DNA from: Linyphia triangularis
Lineage: Eukaryota > Arthropoda > Arachnida > Araneae > Linyphiidae
Reading direction: 5' to 3'
Assembly: GCA_963978545.1 (NCBI GenBank)
Contig: OZ021727.1
Span: 48,397,385 to 48,461,384 of the forward strand
Length of the DNA stretch: 64,000 nt
In this document: positions 29,001 to 38,172 of the stretch, piece after piece
Numbering within the stretch: the first letter of the stretch is position 1
Layout of the letters: every line of letters begins with the position of its first letter
Notes under the pieces: generated by a model
Databases searched by the model: none
Seen by the model: the letters and a program-made list of their open reading frames with translations, nothing else
What the model was told of the DNA's origin: nothing
Made by a program: the position numbers and the translations under genes

Positions 29001-32000
29001 ATATACGTATCTTTAATTATTATTAAACTGAAAAAAATATTGATTTTTTCTTGATCATAATAAAATTACAATTATTATTTTATTCTTTTTATCAAATAAT
29101 TAAAACATAATAATTTTTATTATTAGTAAATTAAAGTCTAAAAAAAAAAAGTAAATTCTTCGTTTTAACGTGTTAATGCAACTTGACCTAACTTTTAATA
29201 AAAGTATTTAAACTGTACATCCAGATCCATTTTATTTGATATAATTTGTGAGACGATGATGGTCGAAGTCGTTCAATTTATTTCATGATAGAGTCGTTGT
29301 TTGTCGTCGTATTTATTGCAGCCAATCTCAATAAATTGTCCAAATGAGATTTAATTAAATTTTTCCTGTAATTATTTTTGGTGAAATCACCTTGCTGAAA
29401 GCTTTTTCGTTGGCGAAATTTAGTGTAAATATATTTTTGAAGTCTTATATACAGTTGGCGCCATCTTTCGAGGAGAAATAGTAATGCAAATTTTTCAGTA
29501 GGTGTTTAAAAATAAATAACTTAACAAAAATTATATGCTTGCTGTTAATCAATTTTTAATTGTCAAAGATAATTTTAAAAAGAACATTTTAGGAATTTGC
29601 TAAAATATTTTATTAATTAAAATTATTACAATTATATGCATTAATTATACACGAATTCCGCTTTGCAAATTTGAAACTAGAAACTTAGTAAAGTGAATAT
29701 TATTTTTACAATCGTTATCAACACCTCTATTCTCAAAGTTAAAATGCACTTTAAATAAATTATATGCATACGCGTTAAAAGTATAAAAAAAAAATCTATA
29801 TTGAAATTAATTCATTCAGTAAAATTATTTTGGATTCACGAAATGAATTAAAAAAAAAAAAAAAAAAAGTGCACAGTTTTCTACATTTATTTTATAAATA
29901 ATTTATCATACTTTTTTCATCAAATTAATTTTTACCATTTGAAAAGGTACTTTATCACTGCAGTTGACCATGGCTGTCTGCGATGACCTGACTTAACCAA
30001 TGTATATGGTTACCCGTGCAAAGTTTAATTTTTTTAATTTTTTTTTTATTTTAATTTTTCCAATTTTTCCCCGGATTTTCCAGGATTTTGTGGATATCTA
30101 ATAAACATCTATTGGTCGTCCATTGGATTTTGTAGATGATAACTGAATGTCTTTTGTTCGTCTGCAATGTCCAGAGAAAATCTAATCGGTAGACATTGTG
30201 AAAGTACAATGGATGGATAAAGTACAACGATTTCCGGACATTTGACTATCCATTTGCCGTCTATTATCGGTAAACGTATGCTCCAGTAGATATCCCATTT
30301 TTTTAAGAGCATATAAAGTAAATATCTATTGGACGAGTTTTGGCTATGTGGGGAGTGGCTACCATGCAATATACCACAAGTCGACTTGACTGGATTTGAG
30401 AGACCACCATTAGATCTCTAGAAGTAGTACGTCGAAATGCGGGAGTTGATAGACAGCCATTAGATGCATAGAAATGGAAAGTCGAAAAGACATGCTTTCG
30501 TGAACATCTAATAGATGTTTCAAAATTGGATGTCAAGGATAACGTTGTCTATTACATCTCCTGTACATCTAATAGATCATGTGGACGAAACATAGATATT
30601 AAGTGGATAACACTGGTTATGTGGGAACTCATTTCATGCGGATAACACCTGGTCCACCCATCTCGTGTCGTCCGCGCTGACTGTCCCCCGATAGACTCAA
30701 GATCGCCCAATGGGAGTTCGAGACTATATGCTCAAGGAGGGTATAGCCCGCCATTCCTAGTCTCCGTGGGCTTCAGCACTGCAATTTGCACCCAATAAAT
30801 CCAACGTGTGGAACCCTTGTGGGAACTACAGCGCCTTGAATGCTCGAACTATTCCAGATCGATATCCAGTTCGACACATACATGATTTTTTGATTTTTTT
30901 TTTTTTTTTGCATTTCATAAAGGGATGTAAAATCTTTTCTGTCATCGACCTCATCAAAGCATTTACACAAATTCCTGTCAATCTAGGAGACATCCCTAAA
31001 ACAGCCATCACAACGCTTTTCGAATTCTCTTTCATGGGTTTTGGTTTACGCAATGCCGGTCAAACCTTCCAACGGTTTGTGGACGAAATTTTAAAAGGGC
31101 TGGATTTCTGCTTTCCCAATATAGTCGACATTCTTGTCTATTTCAAATGTGAAGCAGTGAACAAGATCCATCTTCGTCTCATTTTCCGACGATTTGCCGA
31201 GCATGGACTGTTGGTAAATACATCCAAAACCGTCTAGGTCAAACCGGAGGTTACATTTCTGGGATGAGATGTCTGCTAACAGTCCCCGATCGCTATCCGA
31301 TGGCATAGCGGACCTATGAAAATTTCCCCTTCCCAAATCCCCTCTAAAGCTGCGACTCTTTCTTGGAATGATAAATTTCTACAGGCGATTCTTGCCAGCT
31401 GCAGCGAAACATCAGGCCCCATTGCATGGTGCGGTATCATATCTGCGTGGGTCTCAGCCTGTAGCTTGTACCCCAGACATGGAACAGACATTCGAGGCGA
31501 CCAAGACTGCTCTGGCTGAAGCAAAGCTGTTATACCACCCGGATCATGGAGCTTCCCTTGGACTTTTTACCAACGCGTCCAGTGGGAGCAACAATGATGC
31601 AATTTGCCGACGGCGGGTAACAGTCGCTCGGATTCTTCTAAAAAAAAAAAGAAACTTTCTGCTAAACAAGCTGAGCTCAGTACAATAGTCTTCAGTCGCG
31701 GTGCTGGTACTCAGTAGAGTCACCCCTATTCATAAGTTAAACAAGTTGAGTGGAAGGCGTACTATCACGAAATGCTGGCTATCTTCATGGCATACAATGG
31801 TACAAAAGGCGTGTTTTCGTGGACATGTCCATAAAACTCGGAAAAAAACATCAAAACTAAGTACAATTTTGTAACCTTATGTTTTCAAGGTCGTAAAATA
31901 TGATTATGATATCGGAATAACAAAATTTCCACAAAAAATAGAAAGAAAAAAAATATTTGCTTACGTCTGTTACTTCGAAATTTTGCAAAATTAACCTCTA

Positions 32001-35000
32001 AACTAATGAGGACATTTTGTAATTCTTAACTGCACAAATACTTTATTGCAAAGATTGTTGACTAATATCTTCAGGAAGTTTCCGTATATCTGTCGAAAAC
32101 TCTTCCCGATACTCAAAACATGAGTAACTTTGAACGGTTGTTGTTGTTGTTTTCAGATTATCTGGCGCCGTTAGCAACACGAGGGCTATAATGCTCCGAA
32201 ACATTCGTCATTAGATAAGCCAACATACATTTACAAACACCCATGCCTAACATGGGACTCTAACCCGCTATCTCGTGGTCTAGAGGCTAGCACGCTAACC
32301 ACTATACCGTTTGGTCGGCACTTTGAACGGTTTCCAAGTTTCTTGAATTGGAACAAAGGCTAATATGTTAAGTTTGAGAACTTCAAGGTTTCAAAATATA
32401 AATTTGTGAGTCAGAACCAATAATGAGATTATGAAAGATATCTTCTTTAGTTGAATTCCTATGTATTTTTTTAGATAAGAAATCTCTTGCATGTCAAATG
32501 ATTTTATTTTGAGCTTATTGAGCTTCTTTGGAGGATTTCTAATTTTTTTTTACTTTCCCTAATTTTTTAATAATTTCTGAGGTATTCTAAAGCTTTCCAT
32601 TATTTTTTCTTCGTGAATCAGTATTTTGTGCATTGTATTGCTCACAAGATTAAATCTTAAAGGATCCGGCCCACCTGATGGCTGTGTGGTTAACGCTCTG
32701 GCCTCGCATGCCCAAGGTACCATTTACGAATCTCAGGTTAGGCATGTATGTTCGTTGTAGTTTGGCATCCACGTTAAGCTGTAGGTCCCGGCCTGATTAG
32801 CCGTCATGGGGTATAAAAATAGGCAGTTCAGCATACAAACCAACCAACCAACCTTGATTGGATCCGGCCCATCTGATAGCTGTGTGGTTAGTGCTCTTAC
32901 CTCGCATGTCAAAGGTGCGAAGTGCCGGGTTCGAATACCGGGTTAGGCATGAATGTTCGTTAAGGTTCGAAATCCATGTTAAAATGTAGGTCTCGACCTG
33001 ATTAGTTCTTATTGTGCATAAAAATTGGTCGTTGAGCGTACAAACCAATCAACTTTAAAAAATCTGCGCATTTTCGAGGTCACATGGTTTTTTCAACGCA
33101 TGAAAGAGATTAGTTTCTTACTTTCAATTAACCATATGTTAACATAGGGTGCATTCGGTTACTTTTTTCTTCTTTTTTTTTGCATTTTTCGATGTATTGG
33201 GGCATACTGTTAAGAAACAATTTATTTGTGCCCGTACGTGTCAGAATAACTCTCGAACGGATTGACCCATGACTTCATTAAGATTTTCGTCAAAATTGCG
33301 CATGCGCAAAAGGTATCTGCCATTAAAACATTTAGGGTTTTCAGCAATTGTTTAACATCTTTATCGATTTTTATCAAAATTGCTGTAGTAATGCCTTTTA
33401 AGGTGTTCTAAGCATATCTACCTCTGAAATTGCCTTAAAAATGCGATAATGGCATAAAAAGTTCAGAAACAAATGCATTTAACACAGAGTTCTTTTTCCT
33501 TGAGCATCGCTCATCAAAGACTGTTTTTCCTCTGTTTTTCTTACAAGAAAGTATAATGTAATATTAATTGAAAAGAATATTGCTTTCGATAACGAAAACG
33601 ATAAATCACAACAATTCAAGGTTAATTTAAATATAGTGACCAGTATTAAGCGTAATTGAAAGTTAGGCGACGTTCCACATCTATCCACAATCTAGTGTTA
33701 TTAATGCGAATACTGTCCGTATTCGCATTAATAACACTAGATTTTACATAACGTGTCATGTGTAGTGTTTAGTTGCATTTTCTTTGGATTAGAATGTAAT
33801 TCAATATTTCGAGATCAGAGCTATTTGTCAAACTATACCGCGTACCGACCACAGCCGGATCATGCCGGATGTAATTATTATGAATTTCTTTCAGCCAATA
33901 GCTAAAGGAAAAAGGGTTCAAATTTATTTTCTGGAGCAATTTGGAGCTTTTTTTAAATTGATGATTTTGTAAAAAAAATATATATATAAAAAAAAACGAT
34001 TAACGCGTTTAAAAAATGTGTTTTAGGTAATTTGTAAGAAATCCGCATCAAAAAACACATTTTTTAAGTTGTATGTTTAGTGGTAATCTATAATAATAAA
34101 ACAAGCTGTGTGTCGGTCTGTCTATCTGTCTGTGGCTCTGTGGATCTATAGAAACCAACTTAAACTTAGAGTAGAGTTCTGAAATTTTCAGCAAAAGTAG
34201 GTTTGGTCTTCTAATTTTATGCATCCCAAACAGAATGTTAAAATTTTAAATAGTTCTTTTTTAATTAATTTTTTTAATTACTTAATAAATATGTTACAAA
34301 ACGAAATCTAATAAGGCTACAGCTCAGAAATTTTCAACATAAGTAGTTTTGGCTTTATAATTGGACTTTTGAAGAACTGAATTTTAAATTTTTATATAGT
34401 TTATTTTTAATTAATTTTTTTAATTTATTAATTAATATTTTACAAAACGATTTCTAATAGGGCTATAGCTCTAAAATTTTCAACATAAGTAGTTTTGACC
34501 TTCTAATTGAACTTTTGAAAAACAGAATTTTAAAGTTTTGTTCAGTTCATTATTAATTAATTTTTTTAATTAATTAATATATGTATTACAAAACGATTTC
34601 AAATAGGGTTACAGCTTTGAAATTTTCAACATAAATAGTTGTGGCCTTCTAATTGGATTTTTGAAAAACAGAATTTAACATTTTTTTTTTTAATTAATTA
34701 ACAAATATTTTACAAAACGATTTGTAAATGGGCTACATTTCTGAAATTTGCAACACAAGTAGTTTTAACCTTCTAAATAGACTGACAAAAAGAACGTTAA
34801 AATTTAAATTTTTTTTAATTAATTTTTTCACAAAAAGCGACTTCTAATATGCCTAGAGCTTTGAAAGTTTCAGCGTAAGTAATTTCAGCCTCTAATTTTG
34901 CTTTCCACAAACACGTGTTAAAATAATCTTAAAAGAGTGTTGTATTAACGGGGATTTTTTTTTTCCCTCGACAAGGGATAGGCTTCCAATATTAATGCTT

Positions 35001-37370
35001 TACGTAGCAATTAGATTTTAGTGAGGGAAGAGAGCTTATGCTTACGCAGCAATGAACCTTTCAGCGAGCGAAGCGAACGTATGCTTGCATAGCAATGAAC
35101 CTTTTAACGAGTGAAATAAGCCTGTGTTTATATGTCCATGATTTTTTCAGCGAACGAAGCGATTTCGATTTTGCTTAGCGATGAACCTTCCTGCGAGAGA
35201 AGCACAAAAAACTGGGTTCTATACACGAATGACAGATTTCCGCAACGCAGATTTCCCTCACAGCTGGCTGAAATATTGGACATGTTAAAATTTCGTACCG
35301 AAGCACGGGTATTTAGCTAGTTGATAATAATTAAAAAATAATCCGAAGCAACTAACCCAGTTTGAGAAAATCTCAGAATTATAACTAACTTCACACGATA
35401 ATCATCTTTTCAACTGTCCCATATTGAAAGGAAATGTTTTATTTTTGCATCAGTTACTGATTTCTCACACCCCTAGAAAGTATAAGTATAATATAAGTGT
35501 ATTAAGTTTTTTGTATGATAAAAAGAAACATTTTTATCTAATCCAATGTCGTGACTTTTGGCTGTTTCGTCCCACTGTGGGGCGCCCAGCTTGGGTGGGT
35601 AACTCCGGTTCCCTTATCCGCTGGGTACCGATCCGGGGTTCCTGGAGCGACCAAATTGGAATCTTGAGGATACTATGTTCCTGTCTCGACGTCGCGCGCG
35701 TGTGTTGACATGTAACATCCGTTGTACAAAGTTATAATAAATATTCCTATAAGTTTGTAAGCATAGTGGAAACTTTTTGTCGACTTGAAATTTTGAATTT
35801 CCAATTATTATTATTTTTCGATACGCCCTAGTTAATATATTTAGTTTAATTTAATCATTTATTCCTTGTAAATATATCTTAAATATATTGATGTAAGTGG
35901 AACTACAGAACTCGAGCGAGCAGCTTATTTTTAAGTTAGCGGTTTGGCGATCAGCATCCCGATCTCGCTATATGTCTTATTGCTAAACTTAACCTGTTTG
36001 AGACATTTACCAATAAGAGAAATTAACTTGCTAACTTAGCACTTGGCGAGTCAAAAGTTTATTCATCCAAATTTGTGTAGTTCTCCTTGGCAATAATTTG
36101 GGGTGGTTTCATGCAGAAAATTCTTGGCTCAGAATCTGCACCGGAGTTGGAAGTCCTACCAGATTTTAAATGTCATTATGTAATATATGCTTAGTTTCAG
36201 GGTTTGAGAAAATTTTGGGCGTTATCACAATCCATATATACTTATATTTAAAAAGTGTGTCTGTGTTAAAAGTGCTGAGGGGGAAGGATAAGTTCAAAAG
36301 ATAATAATGACTAAGAGACTACAAAAAATAACAATGCTCATAAATGAAAATAATTTTAATATGGTTTCATTTCTCTATCTTTTCATTGAAATGTGTTTGT
36401 AAAAAATTTCTACAATATATATACTTTTGTAATTCGTGGATGTGAAATCCAACATCGCTGTACTCTTTTGAGAATTCCGAATAAATCAAATATAGATTGG
36501 TAAATGAAAGACAATCGTTAGAATTTTAAAATAAAATACTTTTTTATAAAAATGCGTTATATCCCCCCCCCCCATCCCATTCCTCTTGGCGACTTTGCAA
36601 AATGCCGCCAAGTTGAATTGACACTACTAGTGAATTGAACTACAGACTTGCTAAAATGGATGCCAAGTTGCAATGGAACCATATATACCATACTTGGCGC
36701 AAAATCGCAAAAAAAAGTGTGGAGAAGGGGGGGGGGGGGAGCGTATAACACATTCTGACCTAATATTTGAGTCTAAAATTGATTTTAGGATTTAAATTAA
36801 CAAATTATAAAAAAAAAATGTAAATCCATATTTTTTATAATTTAAAACATTATATTTGCTCACCTTTTCCGAAAACAATTTATCCTTTATTTCTAATTTC
36901 GGACATGGAATGCAATTCCAAACTGTATGCTCAGCCATTTTACACTCAAATACCAATTTTTTCATTTCGATTTTTGGTGTAAGAATATTGCTTAGATTGC
37001 ATATTGCCAAACCAAGATAACTTATATGTTAAATTATTCAATTAAGTACAACGAGCAAAAAAAGATAAAATCTCAAAACACCATCAACCCATTCATCAAC
37101 GCATAGATCGAAAAATGTCCTTTAAATAAATGTTTTTAAAATAAATGTCTGTCCATATTCTCAATTTTCATATCCTAATTAATATAGAAAGGATAATGGT
37201 ATAGTGAGGATTACAATAAATAAGCTCTCCAGTTTTCACTGGAAACATATTAGGGCATACTCAGCACAAATCACTTAAAAATAAATGCGAATTTTTACCT
37301 TCCATTTTCCAATCAAAACGCGCATTTCTTTTTCAACCCAACTTATAGCAATTGATTGCGATGTAGTCAT
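7952..37370 (-). CDS. Candidate fusion gene: pseudo-hexokinase N-lobe + Disabled-like PTB domain + basic tail (about 14 exons)
   Basis: Fourteen short exons with GT..AG borders lie in one orientation; thirteen of them (from 37020 down to 7952) join without a phase conflict to about 506 codons. Upstream exons give a hexokinase-like segment, downstream exons a PTB domain and a Lys/Arg-rich tail. The first exon candidate (37299-37370) does not join the next one in phase, and no convincing stop-containing last exon was found below 7952, so both ends are open. The hexokinase part stops after about half of a normal hexokinase lobe, so an alternative reading is a broken hexokinase copy lying upstream of a separate PTB gene. 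Introns reach 13.9 kb and host a gypsy relic, a Helitron and several MITEs. Single-gene status is inference. Confidence 0.45.
8109..8770 (-). repeat. Family R1, reverse copy
   Basis: Contains CTGACCATGTACACACAGAC and ATGTTAACATATGAGTAATTG. Lies in an intron or flank of the PTB gene. Confidence 0.55.
9078..9212 (-). CDS. Coiled, Lys/Glu-rich exon after the PTB domain
   Basis: Acceptor AATTTTTAG, donor AGAAG|GTCAGT. Encodes IKIQELYSTAVEMKLTEIEE then KEEIQKKIAKANKKHVRRKK, a likely charged helix. Phase 0 both sides. Confidence 0.6.
9804..9977 (-). CDS. PTB C-terminal helix exon, version B, plus extension
   Basis: Acceptor GTTTTTAG, donor GAG|GTATTT. Encodes ASQVFIELKDFLSLAYKLTA, close to the ASQVvl.mrDlfq.v.elk.kE helix that ends Disabled PTB domains. 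It then continues with KRVKLVEDICWWLEGCCNDV, unlike anything I know. Phase 0 both sides. Confidence 0.7.
10148..10228 (-). CDS. PTB C-terminal helix exon, version A
   Basis: Acceptor TTTTTCAG, donor GAAG|GTTTAA. Encodes SAKILLVLKATLQSELTRKL then EEELNMK. It fits the C-terminal PTB helix following 'KTe.aa'. The next exon fits the same position, so the two may be alternatives. Phase 0 both sides. Confidence 0.6.
10360..10494 (-). CDS. PTB domain exon 3 (core)
   Basis: Acceptor TATTTCTAG, donor GCAAG|GTTAGA. Encodes EILYQHPLNKITYITQDYID then KCFGYVFGDCMKGHNFFGFK. The H-[VP]-H/N-[KR]-I-[ST]-[FY]-I-x-x-D and FGY[IV]FG....H.FFG[IF]KT blocks are the signature of Disabled-family PTB domains. Confidence 0.85.
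11744..11830 (-). CDS. PTB domain exon 2
   Basis: Acceptor CTCTTTAG, donor GGAA|GTATTG. Encodes QPLQDVMLEISNTGIKVHVK, matching PTB strands '..q.i.l.is..GiKi.d'. Phase 0 on both sides. Confidence 0.7.
12233..12354 (-). CDS. PTB domain exon 1 (strand 1 and first helix)
   Basis: Acceptor ATGTTACAG, donor GCAG|GTTTGT. Encodes VDKSSAETQSAIFDAKFLGS then ENVRGLETDFELCHKTLTKM. 'f.akfiGs..v....gd.mc..a...lk' is the opening of Disabled-type PTB domains. Confidence 0.7.
12447..12492 (-). CDS. Small linker exon before the PTB domain
   Basis: 46 nt: KSLVPLHSPSASAPK, acceptor TTTCTTAG, donor AAAAG|GTATTT. Ser/Pro-rich linker. It receives phase 0 from the last hexokinase-like exon and passes one base to the PTB exon, which supports a continuous transcript. 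Confidence 0.5.
12702..13101. mobile_element. CAGGGTTCCCAC-type MITE
   Basis: Termini CAGGGTTCCCAC and GTGGGAACCCTG (exact complements). ATGTA occurs on both sides. The interior carries many TTTTAAGGACC / CTTTCAAGG-like short repeats. Lies in the intron between the hexokinase-like and PTB exons. Confidence 0.8.
13150..13376. repeat. Degenerate tandem repeat, about 55-60 bp period
   Basis: Four diverged units keyed by GCTAAAAGGTTCAT(A/T)GC and (C/G)ACAAGC. Confidence 0.55.
14184..14323 (-). CDS. Hexokinase-like exon: lost sugar-binding motif
   Basis: Acceptor TTTATAG, donor CCAG|GTAAGT. Encodes GFCTDKLMKQLNIDTAIIPY, then CQKDVKTYFDNIL. The family motif GFTFSFP..Q has become GFCTDKLMKQ, and the 'EDVV.lL..ai' helix is recognisable as KDVKTYFDNIL. 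No exon for the rest of a hexokinase (catalytic Asp, phosphate-2, adenosine motif) was found downstream. Confidence 0.58.
14426..14501 (-). CDS. Hexokinase-like exon: helix before the sugar site
   Basis: Acceptor TTATTTAG, donor ACAG|GTAAAT. Encodes IYEKISEFVKIFFYEFHLDG then KTIPT. It matches the hexokinase stretch 'hia.ci.dFm.....k..lPlGFtfSFP', with IPTG in place of LPLG. Phase 0 in, one base out. The intron before it is 7.6 kb. Confidence 0.6.
15529..18411. mobile_element. Large CAGGGTTCCCAC-type element, 2.88 kb
   Basis: Same 12-bp termini as the 12.7 kb MITE, with CTGAAG duplicated at 15523-15528 and 18412-18417. Both ends carry TTCAAGGACTTTCAAGGACC repeats. The 2.7 kb interior has no frame I recognise as a transposase; it may be a decayed autonomous copy or carry nested insertions. 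Confidence 0.65.
18617..18777 (-). mobile_element. tRNA-derived SINE, family 1, with 14-bp duplication
   Basis: Flanked by AGCATGTGAAAGGG at 18603-18616 and 18778-18791. Orientation is minus. It sits inside an older repeat also present at 4.5-4.7 kb, so it is a younger insertion. Confidence 0.85.
20226..20690. repeat. Fold-back (long hairpin) element
   Basis: Arms of about 195 bp (20228-20423 and 20491-20690) are inverted copies, for example GTAGAGCCAAGTTTAAAGTT versus AACTTCAAACTTGGCTCTAC, around a loop of about 65 bp. Confidence 0.75.
21370..21776. mobile_element. hAT-like MITE with exact 8-bp duplication
   Basis: Termini CAGGGGCGTAGCCAAG and CCTAGCTACGTGCCTG. ATGTCAGG repeats exactly at 21362-21369 and 21777-21784. 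407 bp with a G-run, no coding frame. Confidence 0.85.
22064..22203 (-). CDS. Hexokinase-like exon with destroyed phosphate-1 motif
   Basis: Acceptor AATGCAG, donor AAG|GTCAGT. Encodes GEYVAICVHFNLVTLTLVRL, aligned to the hexokinase block G.flALDLGGTNFRvllv.l. The LDLGGTN ATP-binding motif is replaced by ICVHFNL, so this copy should not bind ATP in the normal way. It ends at DLFDQPYLK, the point of the family's LFDHIA helix. Confidence 0.6.
22794..22950 (-). CDS. Hexokinase-like exon: N-terminal helix region
   Basis: Acceptor TTTGATAG, donor TGTG|GTAAGA. Encodes VITILRPYILPDDIVYRLKN then EISLGLS and a TVTFITEHFTEC end. This tracks the start of the hexokinase large/small domain: 'l.p..l....l.....f..e...GLs' followed by 'v.mlptyv...p'. 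The exon leaves one base, completed by the next exon. Confidence 0.6.
22951..25382. other. Intron sequence, no feature
   Basis: Part of the 13.9 kb intron upstream of the hexokinase-like exons. AT-rich, no coding similarity, G-run at 25025-25037 and T-run at 25184-25209. Confidence 0.5.
25383..26931. mobile_element. 1.55 kb inverted-repeat element abutting the gypsy LTR
   Basis: Termini CCCTAGTAGCAAT and ATTGCTACTAGGG are exact complements. Imperfect inverted similarity continues for about 200 bp (GATCGGAATTC, ATCGGCGATTC, GTGGCCGG blocks in both arms). TT flanks both ends. No transposase frame. Confidence 0.65.
26438..26496 (+). repeat. tRNA-like SINE head inside the 25.4-26.9 kb element
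   Basis: Contains GGTTCGATTCC (B box) preceded by a tRNA-like stretch (CAGTGGCCAAGTTACCGCGC). A third tRNA-derived type, distinct from the two SINE families elsewhere in the window. Confidence 0.4.
26932..27075 (+). mobile_element. Fragment of gypsy 5' LTR
   Basis: The segment around 27026-27055 (GTTGTACAAAGTTATAATAA) is repeated at 35715-35745, as expected for the two LTRs of one element. The left part of the LTR is missing or displaced by the inverted-repeat element ending at 26931. Confidence 0.6.
27098..28338 (+). pseudogene. Ty3/gypsy gag and protease relic
   Basis: ATG at 27098 (MDEHQQQDLLKQIADLKARV) starts a gag-like region broken by stops and frame changes. Scattered blocks such as RSLWIQRLP- and EEMVMVAYRILEV-type text sit in other frames. 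From about 27880 a protease-like block appears (GSDVCVFSCSR ... YELSAANDSTI). The catalytic D-T-G is changed to G-T-G, so it is dead. Interrupted at 28338 by another element. Confidence 0.7.
28339..30625. mobile_element. 2.29 kb inverted-repeat element inserted in the gypsy relic
   Basis: Starts CCCACATAG and ends TATGTGGG, and splits the gypsy frame exactly, with AA on both sides (2-bp duplication: 28337-28338 and 30626-30627). Long inverted arms: about 28339-28690 pairs with about 29960-30355 (for example TCCAATAGATATCTATTGG versus its complement). A further 270 bp at the right end repeats the TATGTGGG terminus. The interior has no coding frame, so it is non-autonomous. Superfamily unknown. 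Confidence 0.75.
28728..28806 (-). other. tRNA-like promoter segment in the inverted-repeat element
   Basis: On the minus strand it carries a fitting A box (TGGTCTAGCTGG) and, about 40 nt later, a near B box (GGTTCGTATCC), spaced as in a tRNA gene. The acceptor stem does not pair, so this is a tRNA-derived Pol III promoter and not a tRNA gene. Confidence 0.5.
30626..31830 (+). pseudogene. Ty3/gypsy reverse transcriptase / RNase H relic
   Basis: Continues the gypsy coding sequence after the insertion. It opens with a THFMRITPGPP-like RT start, then KGCKIFSVIDLIKAFTQIPV and FMGFGLRNAGQTFQRFVDEI. The YxDD active site is replaced by NIVDIL. After a stop near 31238 the tether/RNase H part follows (INFYRRFLPAAAKHQAPLHG, then TFEATKTALAEAKLL). 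Ends near 31830 with a YYHEMLAIF-like trace. Inactive. Confidence 0.8.
32140..32319 (-). mobile_element. tRNA-derived SINE, family 1, with 13-bp duplication
   Basis: Flanked by ACTTTGAACGGTT at 32127-32139 and 32320-32332. Minus orientation; its T-rich tail is GTTGTTGTTGTTTT. Confidence 0.85.
32664..32853 (+). mobile_element. tRNA-derived SINE, family 2
   Basis: GATCCGGCCCACCTGATGGC start, tRNA-like head (TGGTTAACGCTCTGG), body GTAGGTCCCGGCCTGATTAG, tail of CCAACCAACCAACC. Next to a second copy in the same direction. Confidence 0.75.
32862..33055 (+). mobile_element. tRNA-derived SINE, family 2, second copy
   Basis: Same start (GATCCGGCCCATCTGATAGC) with a clear B box (GGGTTCGAATACC). Direct neighbour of the preceding copy. 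Confidence 0.75.
33115..33688 (+). repeat. Family R1, forward copy
   Basis: TTACTTTCAATTAACCATATG to AGTTAGGCGACGTTCCACAT, with the GACTTCATTAAGATTTTCGTC core. Confidence 0.6.
33689..33743. repeat. Perfect 25-bp hairpin, 5-nt loop
   Basis: 33689-33713 and 33719-33743 are exact complements (AATCTAGTGTTATTAATGCG ... CGCATTAATAACACTAGATT), loop TGTCC. Directly beside the end of the repeat copy at 33.1-33.7 kb. Confidence 0.85.
34087..35320 (+). mobile_element. Non-autonomous Helitron with A/T insertion site
   Basis: Starts TCTATAATAATAAAACAAGC (typical 5' TC end with TCTGTCTGTC shortly after) and ends ACCGAAGCACGGGTATTTAG then CTAG, with a small GC hairpin just before the CTAG. The base before is A and the base after is T, the canonical Helitron target. 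The interior is a degenerate tandem array of 120-147 bp units keyed by TACAAAACGA (about 34295, 34441, 34588, 34711, 34830), then AGCGAGCGAAGCGAA-like repeats. No Rep/helicase frame. Confidence 0.85.
35560..35760 (+). mobile_element. Detached gypsy LTR fragment
   Basis: GC-rich for this window. Ends with the GTTGTACAAAGTTATAATAA block shared with the 27.0 kb LTR fragment. It lies 3.7 kb beyond the last gypsy coding trace, with SINEs and a Helitron in between. Confidence 0.55.
36864..37020 (-). CDS. Exon upstream of the hexokinase-like region
   Basis: Open for 52 codons (YLGLAICNLSNILTPKIEMK ... LEIKDKLFSEK) with acceptor CATATAAG and donor AAG|GTGAGC. No domain recognised. The last residues (DKLFSEK) would run directly into VITILRPYIL of the next exon, which fits the helix preceding the first hexokinase motif. 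Confidence 0.5.
37299..37370 (-). CDS. Possible first coding exon (uncertain)
   Basis: ATG at 37370 opens 24 codons (MTTSQSIAISWVEKEMRVLI then GKWK) ending at a donor AAG|GTAAAA. It ends in phase 0, but the next exon candidate needs two bases from upstream. Either a small exon is missed, this exon belongs elsewhere, or the gene is damaged. Confidence 0.35.
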
Positions 37371-37526
37371 GAATAAACTACGGTAGGTGACAATCTATGA
37401 GACCGATGGCGTTGAATTGATTTCTCGAGTTGCTTTGTTAGTAAACACGCCCCTCGAGTATTGTGAGGTTTTTACTTAGTAAATGTCTACGGAGGTATTT
37501 CGGATGAAGTGATGTCATGAAAATTA

Positions 37527-37558
<32 letters not shown>

Positions 37559-37902
37559 TGGAGAATTGAAATTTTTGCGTTTATGTTTTTTTTTGAAACA
37601 TTTAGAATTGAATAAAAAAATGCGCGGATTGTCCATTGTGTTATCCGTTGCAAGTTACATTATTTCACAATATAAATCGTCGGTCTATATTATAAATGCA
37701 CGCAATCTAGTTGAACAGTGGTTTAACTTCAATCTTATTCAACGACTAAATTTTCACGTATCTGTCATCACGTGCTGAAGTAATGAAAAAAACTGAAATA
37801 TCCAATTAAAAAAAATATTGCGTTGTTTCAGTATATCAACAAGAGAAACCAGTTTCAAAATTGGTAAGATTCTAAATTTACAGGTATACTTTAATTAGGC
37901 TT

Positions 37903-38120
37903 AATCCTAGTATACGTAACACGATGCGGATTTGGTGACATTGGCAATGATTTATATGATTTTTTTCATGGTCTTTCTATGTTTTTGCATACCAAAATTC
38001 TTGGCGACAATCGTAAAAACGTTATTTTGGCGTAGGCAACAGTTTGGCGACAAGCGTCAATGCGTCATTTCATCAAAGTTGCCGACAAATCGCGCCAAGC
38101 GTGTTACGTATACTAGGATT
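37903..38120. mobile_element. 218-bp MITE with 21-bp perfect termini
   Basis: AATCCTAGTATACGTAACAC-G at 37903-37923 is the exact complement of 38100-38120. TT flanks both sides. The interior has several TTGGCGACA-like motifs. Confidence 0.8.
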
Positions 38121-38172
38121 TTACTTTAATTACTAATATAAAATACTCTTAGCGTAATAGAAGTATATTTTT

